Below, one piece after another: positions 56,663 to 64,000 of a stretch of 64,000 bases of DNA. Position 1 is the first letter of the stretch. The number at the start of each line of letters is the position of its first letter. The position numbers were made by a program, and so were the translations under genes. The stretch is taken from positions 310,001 through 374,000 of the forward strand of contig JARKIF010000003.1 of the NCBI GenBank assembly GCA_029378245.1, read 5' to 3'. Under the pieces are notes generated by a model that saw only the letters and a program-made list of their open reading frames with translations, ran no database searches and was not told where the DNA came from. Source of the stretch: Roridomyces roridus. Lineage: Eukaryota > Basidiomycota > Agaricomycetes > Agaricales > Mycenaceae.

Positions 56663-57095
56663 TAGTGTTCACCACGGGTTTGGCGACCCGGTCCGGGTTG
56701 CGGGTACGGGCCACCCGGGTACGGGTTCGGGTCGAGGTCCAGCAACCCGGTCCAACCCGGTGACCCGTTTTCAACCCGTAGGCTGGAAAAATGTCACCTT
56801 GAAGACAACGATTGGGACGAGTCCGACATTGATCTGGTCAAGGACGAGTTGCGGGATGTAAAAGGCCGGTACGACGATGTGACGGTCGTGTCAAATGAGC
56901 CGGACCTCGAGGTTGGCGGCGACGGCGACGTTATCATGGTTTGTCTTTTTTGCCCTTCTGTCTCGCCGCTGGCGTGCCACTGAGACGTAGGGCAGGGTGA
57001 TCCTCTGACCAACTATTTCGACGCAAAATACATCGTTTATAGTCAGTTTTGGCTGGTTACTCAGTACGGGTCAACGGGTCCACGGGTAACCCGAG
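56663..57095. mobile_element. hAT-like element cut by the Ty3/gypsy insertion
   Basis: It starts TAGTGTTCACCACGGGT, close to the TIR of the 130-499 element, and carries the same CCCGGGTACGGGT array motif at 56690-56780 and again at 57060-57095. Between these is a unique part with an acidic plus-strand frame (DNDWDESDIDLVKDELRDVK, about 56800-56860) that could be a transposase remnant. No inverted right end is seen before the gypsy LTR begins at 57096, so the remaining part should lie beyond the retrotransposon, outside the window. Confidence 0.55.
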
Positions 57096-57425
57096 TGTAG
57101 CGGAGAGCAGGGAACCGAAGTACACTGCTAGTTCCGATACACGAGTAGAGGTTCAAAAGAGGTGTTCAGTGGTCGAGCGAACAGGATGAGTGGCGTAACA
57201 ATTAGATTGACCAAAGAGCTAACTACGAACATTCAGGCTTTTATACTACTAGAGGTGAAACATATGATGAGAAACGGAACAGTGGTATATGTCGGCAACT
57301 AACTACATACAGGATAGAGCGGAGCGGGATCCTAGGATGTACGTGAGTTGAGAAATTAAATAGTAAGCGATCAGCGGAGATTGATTAGTGATGTGATGAT
57401 GTGATAATCAGATGATACCGTTACA
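57096..57425 (-). repeat. 3' LTR of the Ty3/gypsy element
   Basis: Read on the minus strand, the 330-bp LTR starts TGTAACGGTATCATCTG and ends CTCTCCGCTACA, giving the canonical TG..CA ends. A TATAAAA promoter motif lies at about 57239-57245 (minus strand). Immediately upstream on the minus strand is the polypurine tract GGAGGGCGGG (57426-57435). The bases CCGAG at 57091-57095 should recur beyond the other LTR, which is outside the window. Confidence 0.8.
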
Positions 57426-57461
57426 CCCGCCCTCCAGGCCGGCGCATAGCGGCGGACTCGA

Positions 57462-60400
57462 TCAGTTGTGGTCCTGCTCCATGCCGTCTCCATCTTCGCC
57501 CGAAATTTCATCAGCCTTCCTCTTCCCCTTCCCATTATCCGAAGTAGACGCAGGGTCCGCAGCCGAGCCGTTGAGTTCGACGACTGGCGAAGGGCCAGGA
57601 GCGCCGGAGGCCGTAGCCGAGTTGGCCGGGCCGATGGGATTATCGTTGTTGATTTGAGTCGAGCCGGCGGCAGCGTGAGATGGTCCCGCAACGGGGAAAG
57701 TGGACGGAACCATGATGTCGGGGAAACCAGGGAGACCCTGAGTAGGGTGATGAATCGGCGTATCGAGACCCATGCCTCCAAAGCCGAGGGATCCGACCGA
57801 CGAACGATGGTCAGAGAAGACCGAGTGTGCACGAGACTGCACAGCCTGAGCCGACCATTTCTGCGAGCGCGCACGTTTGCGCGAGACAGATGTATCACGC
57901 AAGTTATCGCGTGGCCCGTCGTTCTCTCGCGCCAGTCGCTCCTGGGCCCGCTTCTCCTCGTGATATAAATCACGCCGAGAGAGTTCCTCGCGCGCAGCGG
58001 AGAGGACCTTGTGCTGGGTCAGAGAGATAACAACATGCTCCTTCGGGTGCACATAGAGGTGAGGCGGCATTATCTGGTGGTCGAGCACCAGCATGTTCTT
58101 GGGCGTGGCAGGAGTACTGAAAGGTGCGTTGGGACGGACGATAAAACGATGCCCATCAGGGCCGATGCCGAATGTAAGCCAACACAAAAGGCTGTTATCG
58201 AGTTCGTTGGCATCCGCGGCAAAGCGAAGGAATCCGGCGGGGTACACATTGGGTAAGCTGTCCCCGGGACCCAGAGAGGCGAGGACCTGATTGAACTGCG
58301 AAAACAACTGGAGTGTCTGGACGTGCATCAATTCGAAGTTGCCATTCGGGTAGCGAAGGATGAGGAGGTAGACGTTGACACGTCGAAGAAAGTTGTGCTC
58401 CTCGTTGAACTCCTGAATGGCCTGGGCTCGATCGTCCGGATAGCCATGATCACTGGTCTCGAATTGGTGGTTGGTCCAGAATTCGGGGTCAAACTGAGGC
58501 ATGAGGGGTAAGTGCGATGATTTGAACGATGTAAATGAGGGGAGTTCGATGGGGGCAAATTCAGCGAGGTCGTCAATTGGATTATATACCCAACCCTGTA
58601 GCAGGATTGCTCCAAGGAATAAATCTTCGCCGCTATCGGGTCTCCCCGAGCCATACACTAGTGCCTTTATGTCAGATGCACCTTGTGACTCCAGATAATC
58701 AGCAAACACTTGGAGCCGCTTCGCTTGTTCATACGGCATCCAACTCGTGTCCCCCGATTTCCATTTTACTTGAAACAGTGCCTTGGTGCGGCGCCCAAAA
58801 TGACCGATTATTTCGTCCACAGCCCATTCATTGGTCTCGTCGGCTAAGGATATCCCCAGTTGATTTTCTAACCTTCCGGGAAACTTGCGGTCATCGTTCG
58901 GAACATGGATGCGGAGGAGAGACGCGTGAAACACGTCATGAATGCCACGCTGCTTCAAATTAGCGGGGAGTTCAAGTTGGAAGGATTCATTCCCAAAATC
59001 TTTGACAATAGCATAGGGACCGATGTACTTGGGAATAAGCTTGCGGGCTAATCCCTTCTCGAATGCGATGTTCTTCGAAGACAGATAAACGAGGTCCCCA
59101 GCCACAAATGGAGCTGGTTGCCGTTTGCGATTGGCATTGCGCGTCTGTTTCACACGAGAAGCGAGCATACTATCGTGGGCAGCCATAATGGCAAGTCTCC
59201 GTTGCAGAGCGAAATTAGCTACACCAGGATAGGCACGAGACTTGTCAGAATTCCATAATAGCGCTCGAGGCATCCGGCCCGTGTTCAGGAAGAATGGAGA
59301 GTAACCAGTAGTTTCGGAACGCGCCGAGTTCAGGGCAACTTCAATAGCCGGCAACTTAGATACCCAGTCTTTCTGTTTGGGACCAATGCATTGACGCAGC
59401 ATCTGCGTTACGGTTCGATTCGCACGTTCGGTGCTTCCGTCTGTCTCCGGATGGTATGCACTGGACATCTTGAGCTTGACACCAATTAGTTCGTGGAGTC
59501 GTTTCCAAAACAGGCTAGTGAACAGCGAGTCCCTATCGCTCACAATTGACCTAGGAAGACCATGGAGTCTATAGACGTGCTCGAACATAAGTTCAGCCAT
59601 TTGCCTCGCAGTGTAGTTGATCCGCGTTGGAACGATATGCACCATCCCGGTGAGTAAGTCGATGATGACAGCAATTGAGTTGTACACTCCATCTCGGTCT
59701 CGGGACTCAGGTAGCGGTCCAACGAAGTCGACGCCGATAGATTCCCAAGGCTCAGTCGGCGGATTCAGCGAGTGCAATAAACCGTAGGGCCGTTGATTAC
59801 TTGGCTTGCTTCGTTTACACGTAGGACATGATTCACAGAAGCTACGGGTGTCATCCACCATGTCTTTCCACCAGAAGTGGTCACGCAGATAGTCGAGAGT
59901 CTTTCGGACACCCAGATGTGCGAGAATTGAATGAGCTTCCGAGATGACAATCTCGCGCACGTTCCGTCCGTGGTAGGTCGTCTTCGGGACACAGAGTACA
60001 CGATGGTCGTCTTGAGATAGATAGATCAGTCCATTTTCAATCTCAAAGTTCCGGTATTCCTTCGGAGATTCCAGTATCTTCTTGAAGAACGAGTCCTCGG
60101 CGTAGGAACTGGCCAGAAGTTTGGAGAGATCAAGGCCTTGCCAGCCAGAGTTGACGACATTCAGCAGAGAGTCATCCAGGTGTTCAAAGTCGTTGACTAG
60201 CTGAGAGTCGTCTTCAAGCGATGCCTGCACGGCGTCAGGTGGGAGTTCGTGAGAAGGAGCTCCGGAGTCTCGGGACGGAATTTCTGATCCGTCCGAGGCG
60301 GTGTTGACAGCTGTCACGCCGCGTGCTCTGCTCTTGCCTTCATCTCCCTCTCGACTGTCGATCACTCGGGGCGTCTTCGGCGGTGCATTTTGTTCTGCAC

Positions 60401-63400
60401 GGCTCCGACTCCGAGTGTTGTGCACCTGCGTTGGCGTTTGATCCGTGGACCGGCGTTCTGGCTGTTTCATCCGGCTATCTTCCGACGGTATCTGGCTATT
60501 CTCGGCCTTCGCTGTATCGTCAATCTGGACTTTTCTGCTTCGAGTTTGCATTCGGGTTGATGAATTTGGTGAATTTTGGTTGGTACCCTCGCCCTCCTTT
60601 GGGGACATACGGGAGTCTGAACCCAAACTCTGCTCGGTAGCTTCGGCGGCTTTTCGTGTCATTGATCGGGTCTGTCGGTCTGTTGTCAACGCACGCGCCT
60701 CCAAACCAGCAAAGACTGGCATGGTGATTGACGCAATATTCAGTACGTCGTTGTCAACCACATCATGATATGTGTATTCTGATCGCGCGCGCACAGTACC
60801 TGGGGCTTCGTTGGAGTAAATCCGCGATAGCGCATCCGCTAGGACATTTTCCGTCCCAGGTATGTACATGATATCGAAATTGTACGTGGATATTTTCTCA
60901 ATCCACCTTGCTTGCCGTCCAGATAGGTTCTTTTGATTCACCAAGTGAGTCAATCCTTTGTGGTCGGTGACCCACGTGAATTTACATCCCTGTAGGATGT
61001 CTCGATGCCTCAGCATGGACTCAATGCCGGCAAGCATTTCGATCTCGTGGACGGGATAATTCTGCTGTGCAGAATTCAATTTGGCCGAAAAGAACGCCGC
61101 AACCTTGGCGTTCTTCCAATCCTCGCCTTGGCACACAACTCCAGATACACCGGAGCTACATCCGTCGGTCACAAGCCAGATTGGCGGCGCGCCGTCCTTG
61201 TAATCAAGTGGTGTACGATGGTGGTCACGGCTCTGCGCTACCAACCGCTTCACATCCTCAAATGCTCGTTGGTGAGTGAAACTCCATCGGTACGGCACCG
61301 AGTCGCTCGTTAACTCATGTAGGATACCCATCGGGATGTGCACTCCCGGGACGTCGCCTCCAAGGTACGTTACAGACCCGAGGAATCCGCGAAGAAGCTC
61401 ACCGTTCGTCGGGACTTTCCAGTTCACGACAGTGTCAACCTTGTGGGGGTCCATACGGATACCGTCATTGTCAACGACACGACCGAGTATCTGCAACTCG
61501 GATTTCAAGATCTGCATTTTATTGGCACTAAGGTAAAGCTTCTCGTGTTTCAGTATGTCTATAATCAATTTGATATGCTTGACGTGTTCCTCTAACGTGT
61601 CCGAGTAGATGATTATATCGTCAAGATAGACGTCCATGAAACGGCCAATATATTCACCGAATAGGTGATTCATCAGCGACTGGTAAGTGGCTGGTGCATT
61701 GCAGTCTCCTTGCTGCAGTACGTGGCTGATCATATTTCCATCAGGGGTACTAACAGCAGTGCGCGGTACATGCTCGGGAATAACCCGAATCTGCTCGTAG
61801 GCGTCCTGACCATCGATCAGAGAACGGAACTTGCAGCGCGATACACGCCGCAATATTCCTTCCATGTCCGGCAACGGCGAAGTCATTTTCTTCGTATTTG
61901 CGTTTCGAGCTCGTAAGTCCACAACGACTCGAAGTCCTGGAGGATTTGTTTTGACCTTTGGTATTAACAGTAACGGCGCGGTATTGCTCGCGTTCGTAAC
62001 TTCCCAACGGCCAGCCTTCAGGTAAGTCTGCTGTTTCAAGTCCCATTGTTCTCTCAAAGCCTCGGGGCAGCGCGATGGCCGCCATGGCAAGATCAAATTC
62101 TCGTCAATCAATGGGATCTCATGGTTAATCGCACGTAAAGGTGGTAAGCCAGTTTCAATAGCAGTTTTACAAATAGGCTTCGCATATTCAAGAATCTGAT
62201 TTCGGGCGGCATCCAAGTCCTCTTCTCGTATACCAACTGCGCCAGCGTAAACCCGGGCGGTAGTTACCCCTTCAAGAGGAAGTACGTCAGCGCTGCCGAT
62301 ACAAACACGAGAAGGATTGAAACCGACACTTACCTGGTGTTGGAATAACCAGGCCGTGCCAAGGATCATGTCATATCCACTCAGGTTTGCAACCAAGAAT
62401 TCTCTGATCTCCGAGGTGTCTTGATAGCTGAGTTTGACCTCGACAGAATGGTTGATGTTCGAACGCGAACCTTGAACGGCAAGATTCAAGGTGAGTGGCT
62501 CCGATAGCTGTTTCTTTCGCAGTTTAAGCTGATCTGCGAGAGAAGTAGAAATCAAGTCTCCGAGGGAACCAGTATCAACCAGAGCTCTCACGGGCTCTCC
62601 ATTGACTCGAACGACAATCACCAGAGGTCGAGCGACGATCCGATCAGTAAGTTTCGGCTTGGATGCAGTGCGGGATATTCCTTTGACGCTGTCGGCAGGT
62701 ATCTGTGCGGCAAAGCATTGCAGGACAGATGCGCCCTCCGTTCCGGTCTCCGGTTCATTGAACAATGTTTCCATCATCCAGCGGTAGTCTAACCCGCTTT
62801 CAGCTTCCCTGAGCACGTGCTTGAGCTTGCGCTTGCGAACCCATTCGACAAGATCCAATCGGGGATTCAATAATTCCTCCTCGGTGATCTCTTCGTGCAG
62901 ACGCAACTCTCCCATCCGAATGGTGATCAAAAACAAGTCCGGCCCGTCAAGTTGCGCATCATCCGGCTCGCGGGGTATCCTTTCGATGGCAACTTGCTCG
63001 AATTCGGGTAAGTGACGGCCTACATCATGGAGATACTGCTGCACTCCATCTGCAAGGATTTCCTCCGTGGTGAAACTGTGGATAGGCGAGGGCTCGTAGT
63101 CCTCGATCCCAAGGGCTGCAGCTCTCTTGCGAGCATACCATTCGATGAGCGGGAATCCCGATCCGCGTAAGTACTTCATCTCGAGCGGGATTGCAAAGTT
63201 GACGAGATCATCTTCGATAATCACAGTTTCATGATCGAGACGAACAACATGGAATCGTCGGCGATTCTCGCTAGACCACATGGCAGAGTCATCACCGGGG
63301 TACGGCTGGAAGAAGCTCAACAAGGCAGCAACGGTGTCACCAAGCACATCACCGAGTCGATGACTGCGTGGCAATGGCGGTGTCCGTGGAGCTGTGTTCT

Positions 63401-64000
63401 TCTCTGCAGCGCGTGCCCATAGGTTCAGTCGGTCTTCAAGAGTCTCGCCGGGATCTCCGGGGAGTACTGGACGGGTACGTTCATCCGTTTCAGACTGATT
63501 GTTGTCGGAGGGACTAATGGTGCATAGACTTGGCATAGAGCTGTGCAGTGACGGAGACAATGGAGCATCTACGCTGGGTGATTCATACTCAGTCCCAGTC
63601 CAGGTATGTGTCCACTGGTTCAATTTACAATTGAACATGACAGCACCGCCGTCACTGAGCATTTTCAGAGGCAGACAATCACGCAGCAATTCGGGCCCGT
63701 CAGTAGGGTGCAAATGTCTCTGGTGATTATACCAAGACTCTAACGGAAATCCAGGAACCAGAAGGTATCGATTCAAGAAGATTCTCGTAGCTTCCTCACG
63801 ATCTGATATGCACAAGATTATTCCGTCGGGCTCGCAAGTCACCTCATACCGATCTTCGATCCGTGAGTTGTTCTCAATGCCATCCAATTGGTAGCTCATG
63901 AGCAGTAATCGTACCATCTCAATATCCACATCCCTCATTGGGGTGAGGTATCTTCCTTCGTCGAACTGACGCTCGTTTGCAGGTAGCAGTTGAGCCAGGA
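57462..64000 (-). CDS. Ty3/gypsy chromovirus polyprotein, partial at the window edge
   Basis: One open frame of 2158 codons from the ATG at 63938 to the stop at 57462; the frame stays open for 20 more codons to the window edge, so the true start is not seen. Using residue 1 at 63938: residues 1-430 are a gag-like region without a zinc knuckle but with three repeats (see findings); about 455 is the aspartic protease ALVDTGS with YDMILGTAWL; about 650-860 the reverse transcriptase with VYLDD at 771; about 915-1040 RNase H (TDGCSSGVSG, TDHKGLTHLV); a charged linker; about 1340-1505 the integrase with H..H, CESCPTC and the D, D, E residues in VDFVGP, SDRDS and STERAN; about 1700-1747 a chromodomain (VDEIIGHFG, FQVKWKSGDTSWMPYE). 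A further 400 residues follow. All catalytic motifs are intact, so the element may be active. Confidence 0.88.
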   Translation of the reverse strand, partial: LAQLLPANERQFDEGRYLTPMRDVDIEMVRLLLMSYQLDGIENNSRIEDRYEVTCEPDGIILCISDREEATRIFLNRYLLVPGFPLESWYNHQRHLHPTDGPELLRDCLPLKMLSDGGAVMFNCKLNQWTHTWTGTEYESPSVDAPLSPSLHSSMPSLCTISPSDNNQSETDERTRPVLPGDPGETLEDRLNLWARAAEKNTAPRTPPLPRSHRLGDVLGDTVAALLSFFQPYPGDDSAMWSSENRRRFHVVRLDHETVIIEDDLVNFAIPLEMKYLRGSGFPLIEWYARKRAAALGIEDYEPSPIHSFTTEEILADGVQQYLHDVGRHLPEFEQVAIERIPREPDDAQLDGPDLFLITIRMGELRLHEEITEEELLNPRLDLVEWVRKRKLKHVLREAESGLDYRWMMETLFNEPETGTEGASVLQCFAAQIPADSVKGISRTASKPKLTDRIVARPLVIVVRVNGEPVRALVDTGSLGDLISTSLADQLKLRKKQLSEPLTLNLAVQGSRSNINHSVEVKLSYQDTSEIREFLVANLSGYDMILGTAWLFQHQVSVGFNPSRVCIGSADVLPLEGVTTARVYAGAVGIREEDLDAARNQILEYAKPICKTAIETGLPPLRAINHEIPLIDENLILPWRPSRCPEALREQWDLKQQTYLKAGRWEVTNASNTAPLLLIPKVKTNPPGLRVVVDLRARNANTKKMTSPLPDMEGILRRVSRCKFRSLIDGQDAYEQIRVIPEHVPRTAVSTPDGNMISHVLQQGDCNAPATYQSLMNHLFGEYIGRFMDVYLDDIIIYSDTLEEHVKHIKLIIDILKHEKLYLSANKMQILKSELQILGRVVDNDGIRMDPHKVDTVVNWKVPTNGELLRGFLGSVTYLGGDVPGVHIPMGILHELTSDSVPYRWSFTHQRAFEDVKRLVAQSRDHHRTPLDYKDGAPPIWLVTDGCSSGVSGVVCQGEDWKNAKVAAFFSAKLNSAQQNYPVHEIEMLAGIESMLRHRDILQGCKFTWVTDHKGLTHLVNQKNLSGRQARWIEKISTYNFDIMYIPGTENVLADALSRIYSNEAPGTVRARSEYTYHDVVDNDVLNIASITMPVFAGLEARALTTDRQTRSMTRKAAEATEQSLGSDSRMSPKEGEGTNQNSPNSSTRMQTRSRKVQIDDTAKAENSQIPSEDSRMKQPERRSTDQTPTQVHNTRSRSRAEQNAPPKTPRVIDSREGDEGKSRARGVTAVNTASDGSEIPSRDSGAPSHELPPDAVQASLEDDSQLVNDFEHLDDSLLNVVNSGWQGLDLSKLLASSYAEDSFFKKILESPKEYRNFEIENGLIYLSQDDHRVLCVPKTTYHGRNVREIVISEAHSILAHLGVRKTLDYLRDHFWWKDMVDDTRSFCESCPTCKRSKPSNQRPYGLLHSLNPPTEPWESIGVDFVGPLPESRDRDGVYNSIAVIIDLLTGMVHIVPTRINYTARQMAELMFEHVYRLHGLPRSIVSDRDSLFTSLFWKRLHELIGVKLKMSSAYHPETDGSTERANRTVTQMLRQCIGPKQKDWVSKLPAIEVALNSARSETTGYSPFFLNTGRMPRALLWNSDKSRAYPGVANFALQRRLAIMAAHDSMLASRVKQTRNANRKRQPAPFVAGDLVYLSSKNIAFEKGLARKLIPKYIGPYAIVKDFGNESFQLELPANLKQRGIHDVFHASLLRIHVPNDDRKFPGRLENQLGISLADETNEWAVDEIIGHFGRRTKALFQVKWKSGDTSWMPYEQAKRLQVFADYLESQGASDIKALVYGSGRPDSGEDLFLGAILLQGWVYNPIDDLAEFAPIELPSFTSFKSSHLPLMPQFDPEFWTNHQFETSDHGYPDDRAQAIQEFNEEHNFLRRVNVYLLILRYPNGNFELMHVQTLQLFSQFNQVLASLGPGDSLPNVYPAGFLRFAADANELDNSLLCWLTFGIGPDGHRFIVRPNAPFSTPATPKNMLVLDHQIMPPHLYVHPKEHVVISLTQHKVLSAAREELSRRDLYHEEKRAQERLARENDGPRDNLRDTSVSRKRARSQKWSAQAVQSRAHSVFSDHRSSVGSLGFGGMGLDTPIHHPTQGLPGFPDIMVPSTFPVAGPSHAAAGSTQINNDNPIGPANSATASGAPGPSPVVELNGSAADPASTSDNGKGKRKADEISGEDGDGMEQDHN

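Noticed and set aside
57468..57968. 166-codon plus-strand ORF
   Set aside because: It lies antisense to the basic C-terminal tail of the gypsy polyprotein.
1..64000. CRISPR array or prokaryotic operon structure
   Set aside because: Repeats here are transposon arrays without regular spacers, and the genes have spliceosomal introns.

Overview
This window looks like a gene-poor, transposon-rich stretch of a basidiomycete genome, probably an agaricomycete; I cannot name the species. The signs are many short introns (about 48-70 bp, GT..AG with CTAAC-type branch sites), F-box-like genes of the kind expanded in mushrooms, an agaric-type Zn2Cys6 regulator, a split YTH-domain protein and a Ty3/gypsy chromovirus. 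Long overlapping ORFs are mostly noise; real genes had to be rebuilt from exons.

Layout. 0-8 kb is nearly all TIR transposons: hAT-like non-autonomous elements (130-499, 4237-4856, and a nested pair at 2714-3693) and a 1.8-kb CACTA-like element (5718-7520), with a broken minus-strand gene between two of them. 8.5-13.6 kb holds a tandem pair of YTH-domain m6A-reader genes, the first dead and the second apparently intact (5 exons). 13.9-24.9 kb is an old three-copy segmental duplication of unrecognised multi-exon genes, interrupted by a poly-C hAT MITE (20041-20509) and followed by a decayed membrane-protein gene. 26.4-33.5 kb has a second CACTA copy, F-box 3' fragments, a Zn2Cys6 transcription factor broken by two MITEs, and an inverted pair of 241-bp TA-flanked MITEs. 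34-36 kb carries tandem repeats and a C2H2 zinc-finger gene with a one-base frameshift. 37.4-38.7 kb is an F-box pseudogene with a SINE-like insertion; its intact relative is at 48.96-50.28 kb. 40.4-41.9 kb is a seven-exon gene of unknown function. 42.5-43 kb has a dead Ty1/copia gag. 45.8-46.4 kb is another hAT MITE with a perfect 8-bp TSD.

50.6-57.1 kb: a 1.1-kb hairpin-ended TIR element, a small membrane/coiled-coil gene, and a same-strand remnant block of MFS transporter (3' end, frameshifted), NmrA-like NAD(P)-binding protein (intact, 8 exons) and SDR dehydrogenase (3' end only). The SDR is cut by a hAT-like element, which is itself cut by a Ty3/gypsy element whose LTR and open polyprotein fill 57.1 kb to the window edge.

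How it works together: probable living genes are the YTH reader, one F-box protein, the NmrA-like protein, the small membrane protein and perhaps the unknown seven-exon gene. The rest shows repeated duplication followed by decay, with target-site duplications good enough to reconstruct several insertion events.
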